A stretch of DNA of 64,000 nt. It comes from Mermis nigrescens. Taxonomy: Eukaryota; Nematoda; Enoplea; Mermithida; Mermithidae. Below are positions 37,461 to 48,338 of this stretch, piece after piece; positions within the stretch are counted from its first letter, which is position 1, and each line of letters opens with the position of its first letter. The notes under the pieces were generated by a model, which was given only the letters and a program-made list of their open reading frames with translations, was not told where the DNA came from and did not search any database. The DNA is taken from NCBI GenBank assembly GCA_036768485.1, contig JAVLUZ010000695.1, positions 145,001-209,000 of the forward strand, in the 5' to 3' direction. The position numbers and the translations under genes are program-made.

Positions 37461-38208
37461 TTCATGCCCTTGTCCTGGGAGGTGTAAAATTGGCGAAATT
37501 CTCGAAACAACATGCCAAAACATCAATTGCAGGAGGTTCTATCGGATGATAGAAAAATTAAAACTCTTGAAATTTACTGAACACATACGGGGTGGCTCAA
37601 AAAAAGAATGGCTGGTTCTTATGACTTCTTTAATACAGGACCGAATTAAACGCCATTTGCTTTGTTCAAGCGCCTATTATATCTGTAAGGAAGGTGGCAA
37701 AGTTTTGTTTATGCAACTTGCCGCTCCTGATCTACAATAAATCGAGCGTAAGCGCGAGCTCGAGCTTAAGTCGCTGATCCTCAGCATCAGCTGAGCGCGA
37801 CGTCAGGATTAATTTTTTCCGGTTTCAATAAAAAGTTCGCCGTCGCGCTCAGCGCGCGTGCTATTTTTAACGCATTGACATGTACTGAAAGAGATGAATC
37901 TGCGCACTTTTCGCATGAATTAAATCGGATACACACTTTTAGTTGAATTGCGATGTTATGTAGGTACTTGTTGTCGAAGTACCTATAGGAAGAACAATGC
38001 TAAAGGCTTGAAATATAATTCACATACGTGTGAAAAAGTCGATATAAGTCAAAGAATATTCTATTTTCGTGCCTAATTTTAATAATACGCGCAAGTATCG
38101 ACTTGAAAGCATCACTAAAAATTATATTAGTCGATGTTGAAAGCGTGTAATTCGATCGATGGACTGAAAGTACTTATTTGTTGTCATTAATTTTTGTAAC
38201 AAAAAATC

Positions 38209-38300
38209 ATGGGAGATAGCAAAAAAGGAGTACGTCAGCCGAATTGGACGCCAAAAAAGAAGTTCGACTGTGCGGTCTGTGCGTTGAAAATTGTCATATT
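38209..38300 (+). pseudogene. Possible Myb-like accessory protein fragment of the Harbinger element
   Basis: ATG opens MGDSKKGVRQPNWTPKKKFD. The R-P-N-W-T pattern near an N-terminus recalls the Myb/SANT-like partner protein of PIF/Harbinger transposons. It decays afterwards. Weak by itself, but the transposase remnant is next to it. Confidence 0.35.
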
Positions 38301-38404
38301 TTTGATTCTGCACACAGGAATCCTGAAACGACCAAAAAGAAAAATTCGATTTGGGTTTTTATTCAGAAGAAGTCAATGCTCAAAACCCCGGAGTTTCCCG
38401 TTCT

Positions 38405-38704
38405 TTAGAAGACTTTTTGCTGCGTAGGATAAATAGCTTTATTTCGCGCTGTTTGATTTAAATCGTCCTGCGATAAATCCGTAAGGTAAAAAATTGATTC
38501 TCTATGTAACCGATATCGTTCGTAGAGTTCTTTATCGTTCAATGAATCTAAAGGATTATTTCTATCGCGAAAAATGCGTTCCCTATTCACTTGTCGATTA
38601 ATGATTCTTTTACGTAGAATTAACATTCTTGCGAAAAACCTGTAAAGACAAATGTTTTTATCGATAATTCTTTGCACAAAAATTAATGAATTGGAATTAC
38701 GCAT
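38405..38704 (-). pseudogene. PIF/Harbinger (HARBI1-like) transposase, N-terminal fragment
   Basis: The minus-strand frame contains RIFRDRNNPLDSLNDKELYE then YRLHRESIFYLTDLSQDDL and TARNKAI, the conserved N-terminal region of HARBI1-like transposases (pattern F-R-D-R-x-N-P-L-D, E-L-Y-x-R-x-R). The frame stops at TAA (38405-38407), so the DDE catalytic domain is missing. An inactive remnant. Confidence 0.75.
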
Positions 38705-38717
38705 ACATTAGAACAAC

Positions 38718-38963
38718 ACATGGGCGTTAGAGGGGTATGGGGGTGTGCACCCCTCAGAAGGCAAAATATTCAACTAAAAAACCGGAATACCCCCGAAATT
38801 TGATCGACAACTTTTCGTTTTTTTCGCGATTTTTTGATGGAGTTAGACGAAAAACGTCCAAAACTGATGTTTTTTCGACAAACCATCGTTTTTAAGACTA
38901 TTTTTTGACCTTTAAAAACTTTTCCATCCACGCTTAAGCCCTCAGAATTTCGATACTTCCCAC
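38718..38963. repeat. Dispersed repeat M1, diverged forward copy
   Basis: From ACATGGGCGTTAGAGGGG to GATACTTCCCACAGAACC. Inserted in the Harbinger remnant. Confidence 0.65.
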
Positions 38964-39299
38964 AGAACCCTTCAAACATAAACACGCACATATAAAAAAC
39001 ACGTAATAACGACATCTAAACTATAAAAAATTGGCGCGAGCTCGGACTTAAACCACCCATCGAGCAGGATTAAGTATAACATTGTGTCTGAGCTCGACGT
39101 CGAGCGCAAAATTGGGCGGAAACTTTATTGAAACTGGGTCGAGCTTAAGTCCGAGCTGGCGCTGAGTTCGAGATTATCGCGAGCTCGGACTTAAGTCTCT
39201 TATATTGAAACTGAATAACCTGACGTTGGCGATTAAAACGTCGAGATGAGAATGAGCTCGAACTTAAGTCCGAATATTGAAACCGGGCCCTGTCAGAAG

Positions 39300-40339
39300 C
39301 ATTATTTGCCTTTGTAACCCTGCAGCATTACAGAATCTTGAGAAAGTTAAATGCAACTTGTTTTATTCAGTCCTTCAGATTGTCTATCATTCACATGATA
39401 TGCTTTACGGCATTTAAAGTTGCTGTAAAATAATTAAGCTTCAATCAAAGATGGCACATTTTGGCAACTGCCAGCAAATTAAAAACGTTGACATCGAAAA
39501 TGCAACAACCCATGATAATGGTGCTGCTGTTCCGCACAGACTAAACCAATAGAATTAAAGATAGACAGAGCAGTGAACAAATAATTTTGGCCTCATTTCA
39601 ATAAAAGCTCGTTAAATTATCTTCTTTTGTTTAAGAGTTACACAGCTAAAAAATAGCTTATTCAGGCAGAAAATCTGCAAAAAAGAAGAACAGCGACTTC
39701 TGCTTCATTTAGTGTAAACCGAGGTAAGCTTAACCAGCTTATTTGAAACTTAAGCGCATTCTTGCAGAGATAATAGATTGTTAGAAAAAGCAAACCACTT
39801 TTAATTTGGTCAAGTATCAGTAGAGTTATAGGGATCAACATGCCATTAGTTTTCTAGCACCCTGTATTTGTATTTTATATTTATTAGCCAGCAGGCCCAG
39901 GTTTGACTTATTGATAGTAATCATTTCATGAATTTCGCGCTAAGTGACCAATTTTAAGTCAAGTACTCACTTCATTTTCTTTAGAAAACTTGAAGTTCAA
40001 TGTAAATACAGAGGTTTTCCGAAATAGAGCTTGAAGTAAGTGATCAGGAATCAGAGTTTTGAAGATACCTGACAAAGAAAGTATCGTTTAATCCAATTTG
40101 AAAAAGCAAAAATGTTTTAGGAATTTTTGGGAAATTTTTCTTCGAAGTCCTAAAGATCTCCTCTAATAAACACTTAAAACCGTTGAAGTCACTTTAGTGG
40201 CCTAATAAGTACTTTTTATGCTTTGAATTCGTGAAAAACTCTCAAATAAATAAAACAAAACAAACAGAACAGTCTACTAGCGAAATACAAGTAATAATCG
40301 AGTCAAGATTTTTAAAAACTTGTGCAAACTAACATCGAT
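39300..40339. other. Gene A 3' flank; no other gene seen
   Basis: Region downstream of the gene A stop. It would hold the 3' UTR. The first minus-strand AATAAA is at 39880-39885. Confidence 0.4.
39880..39885 (-). promoter_or_regulatory. Candidate poly(A) signal of gene A
   Basis: AATAAA on the minus strand about 455 bases past the stop at 40340, the nearest canonical hexamer I find downstream. Positional inference only. Confidence 0.3.
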
Positions 40340-42106
40340 TCACAGTGTTTGGCCAATTTTACGCACTTTCACACAATTGCTTTTATTGTTTTCATCTGCT
40401 AATAATTTCGTTTTAACGGTCCATTGAGGCCATCCTTGCAACATGTGATGCATGTAGAGCCGTAGTTTAGCATCGATCACCTCTGCTTGAGTGTACAATT
40501 CTGCCCAAGGCTTATCGGAATCATTGGTTCTTACAAATGGAATCTCCTCACAGCCGGATAATGACAATTTCCGCAATTTTCTGTGAAACTTATGACTCAA
40601 AATATAACTCATCCAGTAGTCGGAAATAAGTGTAAAATCGGCATATAGCATTTCTTCAGAAGCACATTCTCTCAGCAAGGCCTTTGGAATCAAACATGCA
40701 TCTGTGTGTGCGAGATGAACCAGCTGATTAGGCTTAAAATCATCAATGTATTTTAAATTTTTATTATTTTTCCATGTATCTGCAGGACTCTGTGGATCAA
40801 ATTTATGTGGTAAGAATACCTGGCCACTTATGCAAATAAGTTCATTAAGGTATAATTTTGATGCACTAAGGAAATATGATACAAAATTAGAATTTGGCAA
40901 TATGTTGTCATCACTGATAAGCAATCTTTCGCTTTGCATTAGAGCTGGCATTGCGAAGCGCACAGCTGCAAAGTGATTTCTTGTAGACTTAATAACATCT
41001 AGACGTTTTTGGGTAGTAGAGACTTTAACATAATCTTCACAAATCCTGTTTACTTCATCAGCTCTTTGCTCATTGTCATTCCAGATAAATATTTCCATAG
41101 TCCCCTCAAAATCCTGTTTATACCACAGTCTTTCTAAAATCTTTCGGAGGTGATGCGTTCTTTTGTTAGAGCAAATTAAAATCGTGACATCATATTGCTT
41201 GAAAAAAGGCAATTGACTGAAAGTAATGTTACTTTCACACACACTGACTGGCACATTTAGGACAACCGAACCATTTTTGATGCTAGCAACAAAATTCGGA
41301 ATCAAAAATCGTGCTTTATCCATGTTCCTTAAATAAGCTTCGCAATTTTCAATATTTTGCTTTATTAAAAGTGAGCGCATGTCCAAGGCTACTCCTTTTT
41401 GATCATTATAATACAGTGGGTATTTTTCACCAAGGTATTCAATGCATGACTTCTTTTTTGGGCAAAGTATTGGGACGTTCCTGCCAATGCATTCTGGAAT
41501 AATAGTATTAAGAGGTCCCTCATATGAAAGGGACAAAAACACAATGCTTTTTCTTAAAAGGACTTCATTGTCTTCATTGGATAACCTTTTAAGTACAGTG
41601 ACATTAGCTGGAACAGAACTGGAAGCACAATGACCATGCTTCTCACGGATAAGCAAAACTTTTTGAAAATTAGCAGGAGCTTCGGCCATGAAAAAGATAT
41701 TGTTATCTAGAGCAGAGCTGTTGATCGCAATCAGACTTATTGTTTTATTATCAAGCAGACCCAACACGTTTTCAGGTAATTCTGCCACAGGTGGTTCAAT
41801 GAGAGGATAGGTAATTACCTGAATGGGTATTCTTGGCAGATTATCTGGCCAATGCTTATTCAGGTAATCTCTCTGTGAACCAGTAAATGTCAACAAACCT
41901 TGGCAAGAAGCCATTATTTTCCTGTATCGATCGGAGTAGCATAAATGATGCAAAATTGATGCATGGAAACGTTCTGAAAAATGCACAGTATCATGAATTA
42001 TGCCGATCCATGGCTGAAATCTTAGAATAGACTCAAGCTCTTGATTATCAATGAGCCAGCTCTCCACAGAAGGTATAAACATCACAGAACTTGTTGGATC
42101 ATGCAT
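40340..42106 (-). CDS. Gene A, glycosyltransferase segment (GT-B plus GT-A halves)
   Basis: 588 codons open from ATG 42104-42106 to the stop at 40340. The first half looks like a GT4-type GT-B glycosyltransferase: IIHDTVHFSERFHASIL near its start and YEGPLNTIIPECIGRNVPIL (nucleotide-sugar region with two conserved Glu) near residue 215. From about residue 300 a GT-A-type domain begins (YDVTILICSNKRTHHLRKIL), with FIWNDNEQ and the acidic metal site LLISDDN (codons near 40905-40925), then LAHTDACLIPKALL. Predicted activity is transfer of sugar from an activated donor; substrate unknown. It overlaps the preceding segment by 8 bp (ATGCATGA). Skipping the T of TGA 42099-42101 fuses the two in frame, so it is more likely the C-terminal part of one protein than a separate gene. 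No signal peptide or membrane segment seen. Confidence 0.85.
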   Translation of the reverse strand: MHDPTSSVMFIPSVESWLIDNQELESILRFQPWIGIIHDTVHFSERFHASILHHLCYSDRYRKIMASCQGLLTFTGSQRDYLNKHWPDNLPRIPIQVITYPLIEPPVAELPENVLGLLDNKTISLIAINSSALDNNIFFMAEAPANFQKVLLIREKHGHCASSSVPANVTVLKRLSNEDNEVLLRKSIVFLSLSYEGPLNTIIPECIGRNVPILCPKKKSCIEYLGEKYPLYYNDQKGVALDMRSLLIKQNIENCEAYLRNMDKARFLIPNFVASIKNGSVVLNVPVSVCESNITFSQLPFFKQYDVTILICSNKRTHHLRKILERLWYKQDFEGTMEIFIWNDNEQRADEVNRICEDYVKVSTTQKRLDVIKSTRNHFAAVRFAMPALMQSERLLISDDNILPNSNFVSYFLSASKLYLNELICISGQVFLPHKFDPQSPADTWKNNKNLKYIDDFKPNQLVHLAHTDACLIPKALLRECASEEMLYADFTLISDYWMSYILSHKFHRKLRKLSLSGCEEIPFVRTNDSDKPWAELYTQAEVIDAKLRLYMHHMLQGWPQWTVKTKLLADENNKSNCVKVRKIGQTL

Positions 42107-43229
42107 ACTGTCCCTTCAGCGCTTTAATCGCCATATTAAATGCACTCGTGCAGTGGTCATGCCACTTAGGAGTTGACTGAAAATTCAGTGTTTTACATAT
42201 TAGATTTGTTGCCATTTTCTGTCCGAACAAAAAGGTTTTTGATTGAGTGCCGGTGCATTGAGCAAGTGGCGTTAATTCTGCCCGATTTCTTGTAAAAAAC
42301 TGTATCGATGAGGATGATATGCCATTGAAAACAAACACTGTCTTGTTGGGGATAAAATTCGGCTTTAAAACTTGATAGATACATTCTAGTTCATCTGCAT
42401 TTTGAGTAAAATCGAAGAAGACTAAGTCAGATTCTACATCATGTAATACTTGTGGCTTATTTGCTTTGGTTAGAGACCATTTAATAGGTTTAATGATGTC
42501 AGAATATTTAGCAGTATTTGAGCAAAAATAATTGAAAAATGAATTTCCAGATGTGATCTGTGACTTATTCAAGAGGAACCCCATCCAAGGGCGCCACAGA
42601 AATATGTCGCAGGCATATATTTTTGGCAACTCTGTATTCTTCTGATGAATTGAAGCTAACTTTGATGCCATTAACGTTGTTGTATGCCCAAATAGACAAC
42701 CTAATTCCAAAACGTTTTTCGGTTTTAATTGGTCAATCAGCCAACATAACATTTGCCTAGTCTCTAATTCGGTAGATGTTTTGATTTTGTGTGCTTCGTC
42801 ATAAATTGGATCAAAGAGGTTTTCACTGAGCCATGGTTGGATAGTGTAAGGTTCAAACTCAGCCTGAGAGGCGAAATATTCCATGTAAGGTTTCAGTTGC
42901 AGCTCTACATTCTTTAAACCTTGTTCCTGTGCTTCTTGAATGCATTCGTGCAATCGGCTTCTCACATACTCTCTATTATCCCATCTTTCAGTGTGCAATT
43001 GCCTCTGTGCGTTTAGGCACACTCTAAAGGCCTGCTCATGTATTGAATATCCCAAAGCTTTCACCTTAACGTGGTCCGTCTTAGCGAAAGTTACTATTTC
43101 AATGTCGTACATGCCAGTCTTCAGTCTCAGGTGATATTCTACCGGTTTTTCTTTTGGTCTATCAACCATTTCTCGTGTTCCTTGATAAAATGCTATAATG
43201 ACGCTGCATATATATTTCAAGTCAGCGTC
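42099..43229 (-). CDS. Gene A, aminotransferase tail plus SAM methyltransferase-like segment
   Basis: Open from 43229 to TGA 42099-42101. The first residues, DADLKYICSVIIAFYQ, are the last helix of the DegT-type aminotransferase whose earlier part ends at TGA 43228-43230 in another frame. There is no ATG before residue about 20, so independent initiation would lose this helix. After a linker of about 120 residues comes a Rossmann-type SAM-binding region: VLELGCLFGHTTTLMASKL (motif I, about 42690-42715), IYACDIFLW (acidic post-I) and DLVFFDFTQNADELECIYQV. This is a class I methyltransferase-like fold, perhaps a sugar O- or N-methyltransferase; the substrate is not evident. It ends QYA, followed by TGA that overlaps the next segment. 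Confidence 0.8.
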   Translation of the reverse strand, partial: DADLKYICSVIIAFYQGTREMVDRPKEKPVEYHLRLKTGMYDIEIVTFAKTDHVKVKALGYSIHEQAFRVCLNAQRQLHTERWDNREYVRSRLHECIQEAQEQGLKNVELQLKPYMEYFASQAEFEPYTIQPWLSENLFDPIYDEAHKIKTSTELETRQMLCWLIDQLKPKNVLELGCLFGHTTTLMASKLASIHQKNTELPKIYACDIFLWRPWMGFLLNKSQITSGNSFFNYFCSNTAKYSDIIKPIKWSLTKANKPQVLHDVESDLVFFDFTQNADELECIYQVLKPNFIPNKTVFVFNGISSSSIQFFTRNRAELTPLAQCTGTQSKTFLFGQKMATNLICKTLNFQSTPKWHDHCTSAFNMAIKALKGQYA

Positions 43230-43570
43230 ACGTTAATTGCTGGTGCATTGGCAAATGAAAGCCACGAATGGCCACACATTCAGCATTTGGGAATGCTGAG
43301 TCATTGTCTAAATTTGACGTTTTAGTTTCTGATATTTGGATTGACTCAAGATTACTGTTATATTTAAGATAAGCTTGCGTTTTTCCCATGTTCAATGGCT
43401 GGAGATGCAATGGAAAGGAAAAATTCCTGGTCTCTATTCCATGTCTGGCCATGAAGTCGCGCAAGTCGCGGCGTTGACCCTTGTTTTCGCATTCTACTCC
43501 AAACACCAACGGCATGTCTTCAACGCTATGACCATTCGCAAACTTCAATGGCGTCTCCTTTAGAGCTGAT
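43228..43570 (-). CDS. Gene A, exon 4 start: aminotransferase C-terminal domain
   Basis: The exon begins at 43570 after acceptor tgtcttaag (phase 2) and reads RSALKETPLKFANGH, DMPLVFGVECENKG, RRDLRDFMARHGIETRNFSF and PLHLQP, ending FHLPMHQQLT before TGA 43228-43230. This is the small C-terminal domain of DegT/DnrJ/EryC1 aminotransferases (the G-I-E-T-R and P-L-H-x-Q-P motifs are typical). It joins in phase to the exon ending at 48595 with no missing segment. The family's usual last helix follows in the +1 frame immediately after the TGA, so the stop interrupts the domain about 15 residues before its natural end. Confidence 0.88.
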
Positions 43571-44017
43571 CTTAAGACAGTTCACGAGCTAAATGCATCC
43601 GTAATGCGATTAAGTATTTTCACTTCAAAACATGATGCAGCCAATTTTTGTTTTCACTCTCATTTGTACAGATATTTCAGTAAAATTTATTAATTTGATT
43701 GATATAAATAAATTAAAAAGCAAAATATAGATATCGAATGATAGATATGGAACCTAAAATAGAACACGTCGATTAAAGTTAGCCATTAGATCTGCCTGCT
43801 TAATTACGCTACGATCATAGAATTCATAATAAATTTAAAATTTTTGGCAATACTATCTTTTTTAATGCTTTCCAAGCATCAGGTTTCACATAAACATCTA
43901 AAAAGATAGTGTTATGCTCATTAATGTAGTTCGCAAAACGTATAAAAATACTGAATTTGATGAGTCTTTATCACATGTGATGCACGTGGGAATAGGGACT
44001 AGAAAGTCTAAAACAAA

Positions 44018-44070
44018 CATGGGCAGCAGCGAAATTCTGGGGGTCCGATGGGACAAATTGCAAAAATGCA
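44018..44070. repeat. Dispersed repeat M2, end fragment
   Basis: ACATGGGCAGCAGCGAAATT, then TCTGGGGGTCCGATGGGA, then diverges. Confidence 0.5.
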
Positions 44071-44159
44071 CCAAGCAAGGACACTTACCAAATTCTCTAT
44101 GGGAATTCAATAGGACAAGACTGCTAAAAACACCAGCAATTTAATTCTGAAAAACCTTT

Positions 44160-44720
44160 TTTGTAAAAAAATTTCTTTGTACATGCGCATATATGGCATG
44201 GCACTTCAAAAGTCTTTGTACATTTGGCACATGCAAATTTTATAATGCTATAATACGTAAAGCTTTTTCTTTAGTGAAATTAGGTTTTTATCGACCTTTA
44301 TTGGTATTGTTGAGCCCATTTCTGAGTTTCTGACGGTGAGAAATACCCAAAATTTCTCAAAACGGAGCGAAGCGGCAAAAGATTTGACGCTTTTACCCTT
44401 TTAAATCAATTTTTGCTATTACAAAAACGTAAAGAATTAGAAAATTACTAATTTCAGCACAAAGCATCCAAAATTTTCTGAAATTCCTGACCCATACATG
44501 TAAGAGAGGGGACGAGGGAGATCCCGCCGACCCAAAGTCATACGTCCCCCTACCATTCCAAAGCCAGAAAAACTTTTGACCTCCTGATTTTTGCAAAAAA
44601 GTCGAATTGCTATTTTTGGTCAAAAATTGGAGGTTTCTAAAAATGGTCTAAAAATTCTAAAAATAGCCCTTTTCTAAAAATGGCTGGGATTCCCCCTCCA
44701 AAAAATTTCGAGCTGTTACG
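44160..44720. repeat. M5-like and M3-like repeats, adjacent
   Basis: 44160-44450 shares AAAGTCTTTGTACATTTGG and GGTATTGTTGAGCCCATTTC with M5. 44480-44720 shares the CCATACATGTAAGAGAGGGG and GAGCTGTTACGTGTACGAG ends with M3. Confidence 0.5.
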
Positions 44721-44856
44721 TGTACGAGTATATTTAGACCTTTTCACAGTTTTAGTTCCCCAAAATTCTTCATACATGTACAACGACGACCTGAATGTGT
44801 TTGTCTAAGAAGAAGAATCTTTACCGGATAGAAAGAAAGGGTGGAATGGGAGTCCA

Positions 44857-45126
44857 TAGGTAGGCGGCATCGAAGTTCTTGGGGGAGGGGGTCAAGGCTT
44901 TTTCAAAGGTCAAAATATGGCTTTAAAAATGGTGGTATGGTGAAACAAACACCATGTTTCAACGTTCCTCATCGAGCACTATCCATCGGCATCAAAATAA
45001 TTGCGGAAAAAAGGAAGAAAAAATTCGAAAATTGAATTTTGGGAGGTATTTTAGTTTTTTGAGGGGAGGGTATTTTGGTTTCTAGGAAGGTGCATACCTC
45101 CGAAAACCCCAACGTCCAGGTATGGT
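44857..45126. repeat. Dispersed repeat M1, reverse copy
   Basis: From CCATAGGTAGGCGGCATCGA to AACGTCCAGGTATGG. Confidence 0.75.
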
Positions 45127-46157
45127 GGGATCCCATCAGTTTTTTGAATATGTTTCAGATTCTTGAGTATCGAAGCCCCTATACCGTATGCATCCATGTA
45201 AGGATATATGTACTAATTTTTGAAACTGATAATTTATTTATTAGTGACATTTATTTATTCTTTATTATTTTGTCCGACTACATTTTGAAACACTGAGCTA
45301 ATAAACTAAGTCCGCTGAACACAAGAAAACAACAAATTTAGGTTCATATAAACGACTGTTACTGAATTAATAAAGCTCAATTTTCCTTTTTTACTGATAT
45401 TTTCAAATCAGGTATAATATCGAAAACTCGTCAGACTTCCAGCTCTTAATTACTTTTTTCATGCAAAAAATAGCAAATTATGATTGAATTATATAATGAC
45501 ACACTGATCTACTTAAAATAAAATAATTAGTTATATAACCTCAAATAATCAAATTGAAATTTTGACTTATGTAGTTTATTACACTTGAAAACCTAATACT
45601 ATCTACATATGATTCTATGCTGGCAGCTTAATTATGGTTATTCTGTCCATACGGGGAAAAATGTATTTGTATTTCTGTGTATTTATATTTTTAAATGTAT
45701 TCGTATTTATGTTTTTTCTGAATGTTATTTTATGTATTTTATTATTTTTACATTTTTTTCATTTTTATGTTTTCTTTTTTTATTTTTATATTTATGTATT
45801 CTATTAAAAAATGTGTGCATTTCTATGTATTTCTATTTATTGTTTTGGAAACCATGCTACTTTTTCATACATTGAAAAATAATACAAGTTTTTAAAAAAG
45901 ATTTATATGATTAATATGTAAATTTAAGAAATGTTTGAGTTATAATATAAGTCATTCTTTTCAGAAAATGTCATTTTTGGACTTTCAGCAAGATAGTTTC
46001 AAAGAAGGATTCATACGCAAAACAATTTATGCCAATATGATAAGAAGCAAAATCGCACTAGTTGTTAAATGATACAAGATCATAATTATAGTAATAATAT
46101 CAGTAAAGCTTATAAAAAGATTAATTGTAATAGTAACAATAATAGTAATATATGCTG

Positions 46158-46175
46158 TTGATGATGATGACGATG

Positions 46176-46208
<33 letters not shown>

Positions 46209-46229
46209 ATGATGATGAGGATGATGATG

Positions 46230-46285
<56 letters not shown>

Positions 46286-46336
46286 GATGATGATGATGAT
46301 GATGATGATGATTGACTAATAATATTTATAATAATA

Positions 46337-46407
<71 letters not shown>

Positions 46408-46430
46408 CAGTAATAATAATAGTAGTATTA
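46158..46430. repeat. GAT and AAT trinucleotide microsatellites
   Basis: GAT repeats with few interruptions (about 46158-46312), followed by AAT/ATA repeats (about 46320-46430). Confidence 0.97.
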
Positions 46431-47002
46431 ATAATAATTATGATTAAATTTGCTACTAGTGCAAGTCTTGAAAAATATACTCCTAAAACACTTAAACGAA
46501 GAAAAAATATATTAGTGCTTGAGATTTCAGCAGAATTCCCAATTCTTCAACCTTAGAGGAGCATTCCAATCGAAATGAGGAAATTTTTCATTTTACGGTA
46601 ATTGTATTTGAAAATTCAAGTATTTAATTGACGTTATGACTGATGATATTGTTTGCCGAAAACTCCAGTGGCGGATCCATATTTTGTGACAGGGGCAGAG
46701 CTTCAAGTTTTCCTAATAATGTCAGAAATTATTCGAAGAATTCGTCCACTATGCTTAAAATATCAATTTTCGCCGTCTTTCGTTAGACAGATATGATTTG
46801 TACTCTAGAGAACGTCATAATTTTTCGAAAGTTTCTAACGAAAAACGCGTAAAATTAGTACAAAAATCATACAAAGCACCGAAAAAATACTATTTTAAGA
46901 ACTAAAAAAATCCTTATTCTTTACATTACCTCTGACGCAAAAATCAAGTTTTTAGAGCGCCAAGAAAATCAGTAGATGTCAAGAATGAGTACTAGCCGGT
47001 AT

Positions 47003-48212
47003 TATACCTCAAAGTGTCCGCGTGTCAAAATGTCCGGCCGGATACTTTTAGGTACCTCAATGTGTCTGACGGACCTTTTGAGGTAAGCTTTAGATCCACC
47101 TCCAATTGTTCGACTTCACCTTAAAGTGTCCGGGTCGTCTGTTATTTGTTTTCTGCATAATGATACATAACAATGTGGACGGAATTAGGTGCAATTTACT
47201 GTGACATTTTGTGGCATGTCGTTTTGCATTTCTCTGAATTACGCTCAATCGTATTATATTTTTTTGTTGCTTCAAAATGAAAGAAGACTAAATGATGGCT
47301 TATTTAGCAAAATCTGGATATAATTATGTATGAAATTTTGCAAACGTACGAGTACGCATCAGTCGTGTTCTTGGATGGGTTGTACCCGTACCTGGGCGTG
47401 GAGGGGGTTTGGAGGGCATGCCACCCCTCAGGAACCCAAATAATAACCCAGAATTCAATTTTTGAAAATTTTTCGTTTTTTTCTCGCAAGTTTTTGATGC
47501 CAATGGATAGTGTTCGATGAGAAACGTTGAAAAAATGGTGTTTTTTCACCATACAACCATTTTTAATGCCATTTTTTGACCTTTGAAAAATCTTGCACAC
47601 CTCCCTCCAAGAATTTTAATGCAGCCCACCATTGGTTGTACTCCCGTAGAATGGCTGCTGACACCGAGAACTGTTGATTTTTTTAAAACAAATCGTGGAA
47701 TCTTACTGTTTTACGCCTATTTAGCCAATTTTTGTCTAAAAAAGGTTGAATTATCGGCGCATTCGTGCCACTTTTATGTTTTTCTGATTATATTTCATTA
47801 AATTTACTAGAGAATTTTCTAATTTTGTTTCTAAATTTGTAAGGGTTTTTATTGTTCTAGATAGAACGAGCATTTTCAAAAACGTCAAAAACAGTGTTTT
47901 TGACAAGTACCCATCGTTTTTAGTCAAAAAGGCAGTTAAAAGAATATATACGGCTGACCATTCAGATTTTCTACAAACTTCGAATTTTAATTTATTTAGT
48001 ACAGGGATTGACGACCCTTTCAGTTTCATTCACTTTTTATCAGTCTAATTTATCAAGGAAGAATAGCTAGACATTCTGGAGTGATGATACATCGGACAAT
48101 TTGAGGTACCTCAATACGTCCGACCAGGCACTTTAAGGTAAACGTGGACCCTTTGAGGTACCTCAAAGTGTCCGACCGAATACTTTGAGATACCGGACAC
48201 TTTGAGGTGTGA
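47003..48212. mobile_element. TIR element with CCTCAAAGTGTCCG repeats
   Basis: Ends read ACCTCAAAGTGTCCG inward. Several diverged copies of the same word (GGTACCTCAATGTGTC, GGACCTTTTGAGGTA) are at each end (47003-47130, 48085-48212). An M1 and an M4-like segment lie inside. No transposase seen; TSD not resolved. Confidence 0.7.
47388..47634. repeat. Dispersed repeat M1, forward copy
   Basis: From GTACCTGGGCGTGGAGGGG to AATGCAGCCCACCATTGG, inside the TIR element at 47003-48212. Confidence 0.75.
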
Positions 48213-48338
48213 CACTGACCCCGGACCGCTAAAAAAATTAAAAAATCGTTGTGAAAAATGGCTAAAATCATCAACAAATACACGTCATACTCTATTGCGC
48301 CTAAATATTTTTTTGACGACAGGCAGAAGGTTGGCACC

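Larger units (their letters stand above)
37816..39294. mobile_element. Degraded PIF/Harbinger-type element
   Basis: The right end reads GGGCCCGGTTTCAATATTCG inward; the left has CCGGTTTCAATAAAAAGTTC at 37818. Both ends are rich in GAGCTCGNACTTAAGTC words (about 37740-37800 and 39030-39280). A HARBI1-like transposase fragment lies inside (38405-38704) and an M1 copy has inserted at 38718. Boundaries are approximate and no TSD was confirmed. Confidence 0.6.

Noticed and set aside
42560..43563. Plus-strand frames opposite gene A coding blocks
   Set aside because: Shadows of the minus-strand gene, without motifs of their own.
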